Assembly (NCBI RefSeq): GCF_000009985.1
Contig: NC_007626.1
Coordinates: 2,597,943 to 2,661,942 of the forward strand
From: Paramagnetospirillum magneticum AMB-1
Lineage (GTDB): Bacteria > Pseudomonadota > Alphaproteobacteria > Rhodospirillales > Magnetospirillaceae
DNA: 64,000 nt
Reading direction: 5' to 3'
The first letter of the stretch is position 1, and every line of letters begins with the position of its first letter. The notes below the pieces were generated by a model. That model made no database searches. It saw nothing but the letters and a program-made list of their open reading frames with translations, and was not told the DNA's origin. Below, one piece after another: positions 50,727 through 61,926 of this stretch. The position numbers were made by a program, and so were the translations under genes.

Positions 50727-50850
50727 GTGGACGCAAGGAATCCGAAGCCAAAGGTCTCGCCAGGCTGATCTGCCGGACGCGCCATGGGCCAAAGGCCCAA
50801 GTCTGTTGACGCGCCCCCTTCTGATACCCGAAGGCGGCTACTCCCCAATG
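50727..50850 (-). promoter_or_regulatory. yybP-ykoY family Mn2+ riboswitch
   Basis: On the minus strand the leader contains GGGGAGTAGCC (50846-50836), then CGTCAACA, a stem, and GGCGAGACCTTT (50761-50750): the conserved loops of the manganese riboswitch in the right order. It lies 60 bases upstream of the transporter start. High Mn2+ is expected to switch the gene on. Confidence 0.9.
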
Positions 50851-50937
50851 ACGCGCGGACCATACCCATGCCAGCCATGCCGGGCAAGCCCTTTATCCCG
50901 CCAGAGAATCTCTCTAACATCCGCCCTTCATTTGTTC

Positions 50938-51021
50938 CGTCACCCCCGCGCAGGCGGGGGTCCATGGAGACGCAATCTCCGTGTGTCCGGCATGGATTCC
51001 CGCTTTCGCGGGAATGACGGG
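50938..51021. repeat. Intergenic repeat upstream of uvrA
   Basis: GTCACCCCCGCGCAGGCGGGGG at the left and ATTCCCGCTTTCGCGGGAATGAC at the right, each a hairpin, facing each other around GTCCATGG...GGCATGGA. This form matches the dispersed proteobacterial repeats built from a CCCGC stem flanked by ATTC/GAAT. No coding potential. With the riboswitch it fills the 382-base gap before uvrA. Confidence 0.55.
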
Positions 51022-51047
51022 GAATTCAGGCGGTCAGGATAGTCAGT

Positions 51048-53891
<2,844 letters not shown>

Positions 53892-53900
53892 CCCATTGGC

Positions 53901-53921
53901 AGGGGCGGATTTTCCGCCCCT
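53901..53921 (+). terminator. Terminator after uvrA
   Basis: A 9-bp stem AGGGGCGGA with a TTT loop, followed by TCTG rather than a full T run. Ten bases after the uvrA stop. Confidence 0.55.
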
Positions 53922-54096
53922 TCTGAATCCTACGTCGTAAAGACGATACTTTAAGAGAAAGACCTGCTTTTCGACTCAGTTCACAGCCGCAACGAATCCT
54001 GGACTGGAGTCCTCCGAGTCCATTACTTCAAAAGCTCTGGACAGCCGATTCTTTTCTTGCAACATTGATCTTCTGGATCGCAAGACGAGTCGTCCC

Positions 54097-54816
54097 ATGA
54101 AGCTTATCCATCTCATCACCGCGCTGACCGCCCTCGTGGCGGTGTCGGCCTGTGCCGAGATGGAACCTATGGAGCGGCCCACCACCTCGACTCCGATGGT
54201 TACAGCGCCTCCTCCGCCGGCCGCCCCCGTGCCCTCCGCACCGATGGCAGCCGACGACGTGGCCCTGCCGCCTTCGCCGGTGGTGGTCCACTTCAATCAC
54301 GCCAAGGCCGATATCACCGGCTCGACCATGCAGGTTCTGTGGGGTCTGGCTCCCGCCCTCAAGGCGGCTGAGCCGGGCGTGATCCGCGTCCAGGGCTTCA
54401 CCGATGCCTCGGGCAAGGCGGCCTACAACCGCATCCTGTCCGAGAAGCGAGCCCAGGCGGTTGCCGACCAATTGCGCAAGCTGGGCGTCACCGCCCGGAT
54501 CGAAGTGTCGGGTCAAGGAATCGTCAAGGGCGGCAAGAAGGGGCACAAGGACCAGGGCGCCCGCCGTGTGGAAATCACCTGGGAGCCCGCCGCCCCCGCC
54601 AAGGCGTCGGCCACCTCGCCCGTGTCGTCCGAGACCGTCAAGGCCATGGCCGATGCGCCTGACCTGGGCCTTGCCGGAATTGCCGGCGCCGCTCCGGCGG
54701 CTGGTGCGGCCGAAGCGGTGTCTTACGCCGGATTTGCGCCGGTTGCCGGGTCGCCCCTGGTCACGGATTGGGCCGTGTCCTTCGAGGCGACCGGTCCTCC
54801 GGCCACTCTTTCCTAG
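54097..54816 (+). CDS. OmpA-C-like lipoprotein
   Basis: 239 residues. The signal ends in a lipobox-like VSAC (Cys19), then a Pro-rich linker (about 30-60), an OmpA-like peptidoglycan-binding domain (about 65-165) with VQGFTDASGKAAYNRILSEKRAQAV and a Gly-rich loop, and an Ala-rich tail. It likely tethers the outer membrane to peptidoglycan. Confidence 0.82.
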   Translation: MKLIHLITALTALVAVSACAEMEPMERPTTSTPMVTAPPPPAAPVPSAPMAADDVALPPSPVVVHFNHAKADITGSTMQVLWGLAPALKAAEPGVIRVQGFTDASGKAAYNRILSEKRAQAVADQLRKLGVTARIEVSGQGIVKGGKKGHKDQGARRVEITWEPAAPAKASATSPVSSETVKAMADAPDLGLAGIAGAAPAAGAAEAVSYAGFAPVAGSPLVTDWAVSFEATGPPATLS

Positions 54817-54819
54817 ATA

Positions 54820-54939
54820 CTAGATATACGCGGCAATCTGAGCCCGCCGGCGCCGCAGGGCTTCGGCGTCCTCCACCTTGACCACCGGCTTCTGGGCGGG
54901 AATGGTCTGGGTTTCGGCGGTCTGCTTGGTGCTGCTCAT
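54820..54939 (-). CDS. 39-residue hypothetical protein
   Basis: A short frame with Thr/Gln/Pro-rich start and a basic ending (LRRRRAQIAAYI). It lies between the OmpA-like gene (convergent) and rluE. An AAGGACGG site lies 10-17 bases before the ATG. No family known to me. Confidence 0.4.
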   Translation of the reverse strand: MSSTKQTAETQTIPAQKPVVKVEDAEALRRRRAQIAAYI

Positions 54940-55033
54940 GTCGGTGTCCGTCCTTGATCTGGAAGGCTGCTTGCCTTCGAGAAAGACGATGCCCCCCAAT
55001 CATGGCGGCAAACGGGACGCAATCAGGGCATTT

Positions 55034-55582
55034 TCATGGCAAGCGCACGTCGCGCCACTCGCCCGGTGCCAGACCTTCGAGATTCCACTCGCCCACCGCC
55101 CAGCGGATCAGCCGCAGGGTGGGAAAGCCCATGGCGGCGGTCATGCGGCGGACCTGACGGTTACGGCCCTCCCGCAGCGTCAATTCGATCCACGAGGTGG
55201 GAATGGCGGCGCGATAGCGGATGGGCGGGTCGCGGGGCCACAGATTGTCCGGCTCGGCCATGGCCCTCGCCCCAGCCGGTAAGGTGGGGCCATCTTTCAG
55301 GACAATCCCACGGCGCAGCCTGTCCAGATCGGCCTCGGTGGGAACTCCCTCCACCTGAGCCCAATAGGTCTTGGCCAGCTTGTGCTTCGGGTCGCTGATC
55401 CGTGCCGCCAGCGGCCCGGAATCGGTCAGAACCAGCAGCCCTTCCGAATCGCGGTCCAGCCGGCCGGCGGCGTAGACGCCCGGTACCTTGATGAAATCCT
55501 TGAGCGTCGCCCGACCGCCTTCGCGGTCGGTGAACTGGGTCAGCACGTCATAAGGCTTGTTGAAGACGATCAGCCGAGTCAC
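55034..55582 (-). CDS. rluE: 23S rRNA pseudouridine synthase, RluE type
   Basis: 182 residues from GTG at 55582. Catalytic-Asp motif GRLDRDSEGLLVLT, N-terminal VFNKPYDVLTQF, and REGRNRQVRRM. It lacks the S4 domain, as RluE does. It is divergent from the RNA methyltransferase gene, 35 bases apart. Confidence 0.9.
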   Translation of the reverse strand: MTRLIVFNKPYDVLTQFTDREGGRATLKDFIKVPGVYAAGRLDRDSEGLLVLTDSGPLAARISDPKHKLAKTYWAQVEGVPTEADLDRLRRGIVLKDGPTLPAGARAMAEPDNLWPRDPPIRYRAAIPTSWIELTLREGRNRQVRRMTAAMGFPTLRLIRWAVGEWNLEGLAPGEWRDVRLP

Positions 55583-55617
55583 AACACCCCTTCCACCTTT
55601 GCCCGAAAGGCCCAGCA

Positions 55618-56421
55618 ATGGCACGAGCGCCGTTTCCGCACAAGAAGCAGACGCCCAAACGCCCCGACACCAGCCCCATCCGGCCCGACAGCGACAAGGT
55701 CGCCGGGCTGCCGGCGGTCAAGGCGCTGTTCGCCCACGACCCGGCCCGGGTCGAGCGGCTGTTCTACGACGAGCGCATGAAGGATGCGGCCGCCGAGATG
55801 TGCAAGGCCATGGCGGCAGCCCACAAGCCCTACCGCATGGCGCCCACCGAGGAGCTGACCAAGATCCTGGGCTCGCCGCTGCACGGCGGCATCCTGGCGG
55901 TGACCCGCCCCAAGCCCATCCGCGTCTTCGATCCGGCCGACGCCCATGTCTGGGCCAAGGAAGGCCGCCCGCTGCTGGTGCTCGACGGTGTCGGCAACCC
56001 GCACAATCTGGGCGCCATCGCCCGAACCATGGCGTTCTTCGGCCTGGAGCGCCTACTGATCTCCGACCATCCCGGACAGGCCAGCCCGTCCGAGGCCTCC
56101 CTGCGGGTGTCCGAGGGCGGCCTGGAATGGGTGGAGGTGATTCGGGCCCAGAAATTCGTTGCGGCCCTGAAACGGCTTAGGGATTCCCACAGGATCGTCG
56201 GCACGGCACTGGGCTCGGGCAAGCCGGTGGCCGAGGTGCTCAACCGCCCGGGCAAGCCCATCGCCCTGATCCTCGGCAATGAGGAGGACGGTCTGCCGAC
56301 CGCCACCCTGGCGGCCTGCGACGACATCGTCACCCTGCCCGGCTCGGGCCGGGTCCAGTCCCTCAACGTCGCCGCCACCGCCGCCATCCTCATCCATGAA
56401 CTGGCGAAGCAGCGCCGGTAA
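55618..56421 (+). CDS. TrmH/SpoU-family RNA 2-O-methyltransferase
   Basis: 267 residues: an N-terminal L30e-like substrate domain (about 25-100) and a SpoU knot domain with DGVGNPHNLGAIARTM, LILGNEEDGLP and GSGRVQSLNVAATAAI. RlmB-like, which would methylate 23S rRNA G2251, but the target cannot be fixed from sequence alone. Confidence 0.9.
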   Translation: MARAPFPHKKQTPKRPDTSPIRPDSDKVAGLPAVKALFAHDPARVERLFYDERMKDAAAEMCKAMAAAHKPYRMAPTEELTKILGSPLHGGILAVTRPKPIRVFDPADAHVWAKEGRPLLVLDGVGNPHNLGAIARTMAFFGLERLLISDHPGQASPSEASLRVSEGGLEWVEVIRAQKFVAALKRLRDSHRIVGTALGSGKPVAEVLNRPGKPIALILGNEEDGLPTATLAACDDIVTLPGSGRVQSLNVAATAAILIHELAKQRR

Positions 56422-56457
56422 GGTTATCCTCGACCCTCACCTTTTTTGGAGAGTTCC

Positions 56458-56778
56458 ATGTCTTCCACCGTCCGCGCCTCCCACATCCTCCTGATGTACA
56501 AGGGGTCCATGCGCTCCCAGGCCACCCGTTCCAAAGACGAGGCCCTGACCGAGATCAACAACATCAAGGAAGAGATCAACCAGGGCGCCGATTTCGGCCA
56601 GATGGCGCGCCAGTATTCCGATTGTCCCTCGAGCGAGGACGGCGGCGACCTGGGCGAGTTCCCCAAGGGCGCCATGGTGCCGGAATTCGAGGTGGCGGCC
56701 TTCGCGCTGAAGTCGGGCGAGGTCAGCGGCGTGGTGGAGACTCCGTTCGGCTTCCACCTGATCCAGCGCACCGATTAG
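56458..56778 (+). CDS. Parvulin-type peptidyl-prolyl isomerase
   Basis: 106 residues, a single rotamase domain: RASHILLMYKGS, CPSSEDGGDLGEFPKGAMVPEFE and FGFHLIQRT. Short cytoplasmic form without signal peptide, similar in size to Pin1-like PpiC proteins. Clear GGAG site. Confidence 0.92.
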   Translation: MSSTVRASHILLMYKGSMRSQATRSKDEALTEINNIKEEINQGADFGQMARQYSDCPSSEDGGDLGEFPKGAMVPEFEVAAFALKSGEVSGVVETPFGFHLIQRTD

Positions 56779-56878
56779 GCCGTTTGTCCCACGTCGGCCA
56801 TCATTCGCTCCATGGACAGATCAACCGAAAGAAGCTTAGGATTCTTTCAGGTTAATGACATCCGAGAGGGGAGAAAGC

Positions 56879-57883
56879 ATGGCCGACGATGGGAACGATT
56901 TCAAAACTGAAACCCTGGAGATCACTGCTCCCCCGGCCGAACCTGCGGTCGCTCCCCCTGTCCGCGCCGCTCGAAAGAAGGCTCCGCCGGCGGTAAAGCC
57001 CATCACCCCGGCCGGGCAGGCGCGTCACGAACTGGCCGAGATGCGTCACGACCCGGAAGCGGTTCGTCACGCCTTCGAGACGGGCGAATACCCCTATAAG
57101 AGCCATATGGGCCGCGCCGAGTACGAGGCCAAGAAGGCCGCGCTGCAGGCCGAACTGCTCAAGGTCCAATTATGGGCCAGGGACACCGGCCAGAAATTCG
57201 TGCTGCTGTTCGAGGGCCGCGACGCCGCCGGCAAGGGCGGCACCATCAAGCGCTTCATGGAGCACCTCAATCCCCGCGCCGCCCGGGTGGTCGCCCTGGA
57301 AAAGCCCAGCGAGATCGAGCGCGGCCAATGGTTCTTCCAGCGCTATATCCAGCACCTGCCCACTTCGGGGGAAATGGTGTTCTTCGACCGCTCCTGGTAC
57401 AACCGGGCCGGCGTCGAGCGGGTGATGGGCTTCTGTTCCCCGGCGGAATACCTGGAATTCATGCGCCAAACCCCCGAGGTGGAGCGCATGCTGGTCCGCT
57501 CGGGCATCAAGCTCTACAAATATTGGTTCTCGGTGACCCAGGAAGAGCAACTCCGCCGGTTCAAGTCGCGGGAACGCGACCCGCTGAAGCAGTGGAAGCT
57601 GTCCCCCATCGACAAGGCGTCGCTGGGCAAGTGGGGCGAGTATACCGACGCCAAGGAGGCCATGTTCTTCTACACCGACACCGCCGATGCCCCCTGGACC
57701 ATCGTCAAGTCGGACGACAAGAAGCGCGCCCGCCTCAACTGCATGCTCCACTTCCTCAATTCCCTGGACTATCCCGGCAAGAACGAGAGCCTGGTCCACA
57801 GCCCCGACCCGCTGATCGTCGGCAAGGGCGCCCATGTGGTCCACAAAAGCGAACGCATGCTGGGCGCCACCCTCAGCCCGTAG
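56879..57883 (+). CDS. ppk2: Polyphosphate kinase 2
   Basis: 334 residues from the ATG at 56879 behind GGGGAGAAAG. A poorly ordered acidic/basic N-terminus (1-55), then the PPK2 core with Walker A-like GRDAAGKGG, FDRSWYNRAGVERVMGFC and the lid region SRERDPLKQWKLSPID. It transfers phosphate between polyphosphate and nucleotides. Single-domain class I form. Confidence 0.94.
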   Translation: MADDGNDFKTETLEITAPPAEPAVAPPVRAARKKAPPAVKPITPAGQARHELAEMRHDPEAVRHAFETGEYPYKSHMGRAEYEAKKAALQAELLKVQLWARDTGQKFVLLFEGRDAAGKGGTIKRFMEHLNPRAARVVALEKPSEIERGQWFFQRYIQHLPTSGEMVFFDRSWYNRAGVERVMGFCSPAEYLEFMRQTPEVERMLVRSGIKLYKYWFSVTQEEQLRRFKSRERDPLKQWKLSPIDKASLGKWGEYTDAKEAMFFYTDTADAPWTIVKSDDKKRARLNCMLHFLNSLDYPGKNESLVHSPDPLIVGKGAHVVHKSERMLGATLSP

Positions 57884-57887
57884 CCCC

Positions 57888-58274
57888 ATGCCGCGCGACG
57901 CCCCGGCGGACCAGATCGAGACCGAGTCGTGGGACAGGGATATCGAGTATTTCTGTGTCCGCTGTGGCGCCCCGGTTACCCGGGGACGCTGGGAAATGTC
58001 CATGAACGGTGGGTTCGAGCATGTGTTCTTCAATCCCGCCGGTATCGTTTTTCGCGTGCTGTGCTTCAAGGAGGCGCCGGGGGCCACGGCTGTCGGCGCC
58101 GCCAGCGGCCAGTTCACCTGGTTCAAGGGCTATCTTTGGCGGCTGGCCGCCTGTACCGGCTGCGACCTGCAGCTGGGCTGGCGCTTCGAGGGCGCGGAGG
58201 CACCCCGAATTTTCTTCGGCCTGATCAAAGATAGCCTTACGACCCTGTCACCAGGGCAATCTCGGCCGGGCTGA
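57888..58274 (+). CDS. CULT-domain protein, bacterial cereblon homologue
   Basis: 128 residues. Zinc pairs C23/C26 (FCVRCG) and C89/C92 (CTGC) frame a beta-tent domain with FNPAGIVFRV and a ligand cage W78, W84, W98 (TWFKGYLW...LGW). This matches the thalidomide-binding domain of cereblon and the Magnetospirillum protein MsCI4 used as its structural model. Position 100 is Phe where MsCI4 has Tyr, and Gln replaces His before LGW. Natural ligand unknown; degraded-protein imides are one idea. It lies 4 bases after ppk2 and overlaps the convergent rsuA by 38 bases. Confidence 0.88.
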   Translation: MPRDAPADQIETESWDRDIEYFCVRCGAPVTRGRWEMSMNGGFEHVFFNPAGIVFRVLCFKEAPGATAVGAASGQFTWFKGYLWRLAACTGCDLQLGWRFEGAEAPRIFFGLIKDSLTTLSPGQSRPG

Positions 58275-58938
58275 GCGGCCGCCACTGCCCTTCCGCCAGA
58301 TCGCCCAGATCCAGCCCGCCGATGGCGGCGCGGTGCAGGCGCTCCACATGGTTGCCGACGGCGGCGAACATGCGCTTGACCTGATGGTAGCGCCCCTCGG
58401 TGATGGTGATGCGCGCCGTCTGCGGGCCGCTGACCACCAGTTCCGCCGGAGCCAGGGGCGTGGATTCCGAGCGCAGCATCAGGGTGCCGGAGGCGAACAC
58501 CGCCCCCTCCTCCCCGCTCAGAGGCCGGGCCAATGTCACCTCGTAGGTCTTGGGTACATGGCGCTTGGGCGAGGTGATGCGGTGCGCCAGCGGCCCGTCG
58601 TCGGTCAGCAGCAGCAGGCCGGTGCTGTCCCGATCCAGGCGGCCCACCGGCGCCACGATGGGATTGCGGTGCATGAAGCGCTCGGGCAGCAATTCGTAGA
58701 CGATGCGTCCCGGGTCCGAGGTAGAGCAGGTATAGCCCTCGGGCTTATGGAGCATCAGCACCAGACCGGGAGGCGGATCCAGCGGCTCGCCATCCACCCG
58801 GATGTCGTCGTGGGCGGCCTTGGTGCCGTCGTCCAGCACCGTGCCGTCGGCCAGGGTAACGCGTCCGGCCTTGATCATGGCCTTGACGTCGCGCTGGCTG
58901 CCATAGCCCAGATTGGCGATGAGGCGGATCAGGCGCAT
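58237..58938 (-). CDS. Pseudouridine synthase, RsuA/RluF type
   Basis: 233 residues from MRLIRLIANLG. S4 RNA-binding domain at the start (GYGSQRDVKAMIKAGRVTL), catalytic GRLDRDSTGLLLLT, and ITEGRYHQVKRM. Family modifies 16S or 23S rRNA. A 14-codon upstream extension is possible but starts without a good site. Confidence 0.9.
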   Translation of the reverse strand: MRLIRLIANLGYGSQRDVKAMIKAGRVTLADGTVLDDGTKAAHDDIRVDGEPLDPPPGLVLMLHKPEGYTCSTSDPGRIVYELLPERFMHRNPIVAPVGRLDRDSTGLLLLTDDGPLAHRITSPKRHVPKTYEVTLARPLSGEEGAVFASGTLMLRSESTPLAPAELVVSGPQTARITITEGRYHQVKRMFAAVGNHVERLHRAAIGGLDLGDLAEGQWRPLSPAEIALVTGS

Positions 58939-59013
58939 ATCCGTATGCCCCTCAGGCGCCGGGCGGGATGCGTGCCGCATCTCTTAGCTTCTGCGGCTTG
59001 TCGGTGATCGTCA

Positions 59014-60039
59014 TTATTTGTCATGGCGGTTGCTGGCCAGATAGACCTTAAAGCCGTCGGCCTCGCGCAGCAGCGTCACTTCGCGGAAACGGCGGCGCAG
59101 TTCGGCCTCGTAAGGCAGGCTGCGATTGGCCACCAGGATGAACTTGCCGCGCCGCCGGATGGCCTTCCAGGCGGCGGTGATGAAGCCCTGGCCGATAGCC
59201 GGATCGGCCTTGCGCCCCTCGTGGAAGGGCGGATTGCTGACGATCCAGTCATAGGGTTCGCATTTGGGTAGGCCGGCGCCCACATCGAGCCAGTGGAAAG
59301 CCGCCTTTTCACTGCCGCCCAGATTGCTGCGCGCATCTTCCAGGGCCAGGGCCTCCGCCTCGAACAGGTCGATGTCGGTGACCTCGGGAAAACGGCGCAG
59401 GATCTCGGCCGAGAGATATCCCCATCCCGCCCCCAGATCGGCGCCCCGTCCGGCCAGTCCTTCGGGCAGGCAGTCCAGCAGCAGCCGCGACCCCTTGTCC
59501 ACGTGATCGCTGCTGAAACAGCCGGCGCGGGCCACGAGGCCGCAGCCTTCCACCGGCCTGGGCTCGGCCGCGGCCAGCCATTCCGCGCAGTCGGCGGGGG
59601 GCGAGTCGGTGCCGCGCACCATCCAGAAGGTCCGGGCCTGATGCTTGGACAGCGAGCCGGCAAGGCCGAACACCCGCTCGGCTTCGCGCTCGTGACTGGC
59701 CGCCCCCAGGGCATTGGCGCCGCAGCACACCAGTACGCCGCCCGGCTCCAGCAGCCCCCAGGCCCGCGCCAGATTGGCCCGGTTCTCGGCCTTGTGCTTG
59801 GTCAGCAACACCAGACCGGCGGCAAAACGGCCTTCCAGCCGCGCCACGGTCTCGAATCCGACCTGGATCAGTCGGTCGAAGGTGGGCTTGAAGCCCTGTT
59901 CGCACACCAGACGGGATCGCCACTCGTCCCACAGCGCCTCGTGAGGCTCGGCCCGCATGAGGAAGGCGCGCCGGGGCAGAGGCAGCAGGTCGCGCTCGAA
60001 GGGCAGCAGCAGGGCGTCGATGATCTTGGAATCGTTCAT
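59014..60039 (-). CDS. rsmC: 16S rRNA (guanine1207-N2)-methyltransferase RsmC-like
   Basis: 341 residues with an RsmC layout: degenerate N-terminal MTase half and active C-terminal half with DLGAGWGYLSAEIL and the NPPFHEG catalytic motif. Uses SAM. Confidence 0.87.
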   Translation of the reverse strand: MNDSKIIDALLLPFERDLLPLPRRAFLMRAEPHEALWDEWRSRLVCEQGFKPTFDRLIQVGFETVARLEGRFAAGLVLLTKHKAENRANLARAWGLLEPGGVLVCCGANALGAASHEREAERVFGLAGSLSKHQARTFWMVRGTDSPPADCAEWLAAAEPRPVEGCGLVARAGCFSSDHVDKGSRLLLDCLPEGLAGRGADLGAGWGYLSAEILRRFPEVTDIDLFEAEALALEDARSNLGGSEKAAFHWLDVGAGLPKCEPYDWIVSNPPFHEGRKADPAIGQGFITAAWKAIRRRGKFILVANRSLPYEAELRRRFREVTLLREADGFKVYLASNRHDK

Positions 60040-60125
60040 GACCGGCGGTGTAGCATGACGGGCATGTGGACGTCGAGGCGTGCTGAGCGTTGACTTGCGC
60101 CCGATGGCGGATCAAGGTGCCGCCC

Positions 60126-60449
60126 ATGGCCCGCCAAGACACCATTGACGACGAGGATAAGGTCCGGCTGCTGCGCGCCCTGGCCTTTCAGATCCATCGC
60201 AAGCGCCCCGCCGAGGAGGCGCTGGGCGAGTTGCTGGAGCACGAGTCCAAGGGAGGCCGCCGCCGCGCCTTTCGCGCCGGGGTCGATGCCCTGGCCGCCG
60301 ATGGCTTTACCGCCGCCATGGACGCCCTGGGCTTGTTCAACGACGACGCCCTGGTCCTGCTCGGGGTGCTGGCCGATTCGGGCGATCACCGCCTGCTGTC
60401 CAGCGCGCTCGGCAAGCTGGCCGACCTCCTCGAATCAAAAAGCCCCTGA
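60126..60449 (+). CDS. Hypothetical helical protein, weakly GspF/PilC-like
   Basis: 107 residues from the ATG at 60126. All helical with an LLRALAFQIHRKRPAEEAL start and Gly-containing turns (DGFTAAMDALGLF, ADSG), a rhythm like one cytoplasmic GspF domain but without membrane helices. The similarity is an impression only. Divergent from rsmC by 86 bases. Confidence 0.6.
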   Translation: MARQDTIDDEDKVRLLRALAFQIHRKRPAEEALGELLEHESKGGRRRAFRAGVDALAADGFTAAMDALGLFNDDALVLLGVLADSGDHRLLSSALGKLADLLESKSP

Positions 60450-60470
60450 TCCAAAGGGACCAGGGGCTTT
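60439..60470. terminator. Bidirectional terminator
   Basis: AAAGCCCCTG (60439-60448) and CAGGGGCTTT (60461-60470), 10-bp stem with T tracts at both ends, between the convergent hypothetical and ferredoxin genes. It includes the stop of the first. Confidence 0.75.
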
Positions 60471-60490
60471 CCTTGACCGCTTGACCCGCG

Positions 60491-60826
60491 TCAGCCCTTG
60501 GAGGGCGTGACGATCAGGCGCTCGACCGGCGTGTCGTTGCCGAAATGCGAGGTGACGATCTCGTCGATGTCGGCGACCGTTTCGGCCTTGTACCAAATGC
60601 CCTGGGGATAGACCACCATCAACGGACCAGCCTTGCAGAAGCCCAGGCAGCTGGACGACGCGACGCTGACGCCCTTCTCCCACAGATTCAGCTCGCTGAC
60701 CTTCTCCGCCAGCCGGTTGAACAGCGGCTGACCGCCGCCCTTGCTGGTGCAGCAGCCGCGCGGATGCCCGTCGGGGCGGCGCTGGGTGCAGATGAAGGCA
60801 TGGTACTTGTTGGGGTAATGGGACAC
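60491..60826 (-). CDS. Thioredoxin-like [2Fe-2S] ferredoxin
   Basis: 111 residues from a GTG at 60826 behind GGGAGG. Cys13 in AFICTQRRP, Cys24/25 and the later SSCLGFCKAGP pair give the four cluster ligands of the Shethna-type ferredoxin fold. A longer open frame upstream lacks a ribosome site. An electron carrier in the cytoplasm; partner unknown. Confidence 0.85.
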   Translation of the reverse strand: MSHYPNKYHAFICTQRRPDGHPRGCCTSKGGGQPLFNRLAEKVSELNLWEKGVSVASSSCLGFCKAGPLMVVYPQGIWYKAETVADIDEIVTSHFGNDTPVERLIVTPSKG

Positions 60827-60951
60827 GTGCGACCTCCCTCTCATCGGAATTAGGTCATGCAATACCGGTTTATCCGATCCATGACCAGAGGCTAGTCTGT
60901 CTGTACGAAAAAGCTCCGCTTTTTCAGGGCTCAAGCGCCGCTCGGGCTTAA

Positions 60952-60993
60952 GAGTTCTTCGACTTTCCAATTCGGCTTAAGTGCGAAGAACTC
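60952..60993 (-). terminator. Hairpin after the DUF4170 gene
   Basis: GAGTTCTTCG (60952-60961) pairs with CGAAGAACTC (60984-60993) across 22 bases that include a repeat of CGGCTTAAG. A second hairpin, GAAAAAGC-TCC-GCTTTTTC, follows at 60907-60925 with T run. Probable termination region upstream of the ferredoxin gene. Confidence 0.5.
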
Positions 60994-61008
60994 CCATACG
61001 CCCGGGTA

Positions 61009-61416
61009 TCAGCCCTTGACCTTGAGATTCTTCAGCTCTTCGCCGGTGAACAGGTCGTAGCGGGTCAGGCAGGAATCCACCGATTTCCCGGTCAGCTCGC
61101 GCCACTTGTCCAGGGCCTCCTTGCGGGAATAAGGGCCGTGCACCTCCAGAGTGCGGCCTTCGGTGACTTCCTGGAAGGTGGTGTCGGCGTATTCGCCGCC
61201 CATCACGTACCACTGGTCCGCAGCGGAATCGTCGGTGCTGCGGATGAAGTAGCGGACCATGGCATTGTCGACGGACTTGCCTGTCAGGGCACGCCAGCAG
61301 ATATGCGCCTCATGCTCCTCGAAGGGGCCGAAGCGCTCCTCGGTGTGGCCGGGGGCGATAACGGTAAAGGAGGTATCGGCATATTCGCCGCCGACAACGT
61401 AATAGGTCTTGGCCAT
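61009..61416 (-). CDS. Tandem DUF4170-like protein
   Basis: 135 residues made of two copies of one module (about 1-64 and 68-131). Each has YxVxGGEYADTxF, GP(F/Y) and W(R)xLTGKSVD followed by RY. Single-module versions are common small alphaproteobacterial proteins of unknown function. No signal peptide. Confidence 0.75.
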   Translation of the reverse strand: MAKTYYVVGGEYADTSFTVIAPGHTEERFGPFEEHEAHICWRALTGKSVDNAMVRYFIRSTDDSAADQWYVMGGEYADTTFQEVTEGRTLEVHGPYSRKEALDKWRELTGKSVDSCLTRYDLFTGEELKNLKVKG

Positions 61417-61617
61417 GGGTGTCTCTCTTCCCACTCGAAGGGGTGGCTTCGCGCAAGCTTATACCCCATCCCTGGCCCGGAAGGAATGTCCTTCGTGGCA
61501 TGGCCCCCGGCAGATTCTGCCGCCTGGCATCGATGGGAAATGGCGGAAAACCGGGAATTCGTATTTGGCACGGCATCTGCATTGAGAAACGCGAACTCTC
61601 TCCTCGGAGAACGAACT

Positions 61618-61884
61618 ATGGTTTCTCTCAGCGTCGCCTCCTCAAATCTCCTGCTCAACAAGAAGGACGAAGGGGCAACCCATTCCATCGAGAAGTCGGG
61701 CTCGGCCACGGCATTTTCCAGTTATGGCTACGGCCCCCTCGACCTGCCCGATAGTGACAAGGCCCTCACCGCCGAGGGCACCGGCAGCAAGCCGGTCTCG
61801 GGAACCTCGTCCATCGCGGCGGTTTCCAGCGGCGCCAGCGCCCAATGGCTGGCCCATCTGGCCGGGTCGATGAATCACCGGTAA
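61618..61884 (+). CDS. Hypothetical Ser/Ala-rich protein
   Basis: 88 residues with a GGAG site. Low complexity (Ser, Gly, Ala, Thr), no membrane helix or known motif. Its 3-prime end is 42 bases from trmFO. Could be a minor real gene; coding statistics were not tested. Confidence 0.5.
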   Translation: MVSLSVASSNLLLNKKDEGATHSIEKSGSATAFSSYGYGPLDLPDSDKALTAEGTGSKPVSGTSSIAAVSSGASAQWLAHLAGSMNHR

Positions 61885-61926
61885 AGCTTCTGGACAAGAG
61901 GCGCCGAAGCCTCTATTCCCCTCGGC

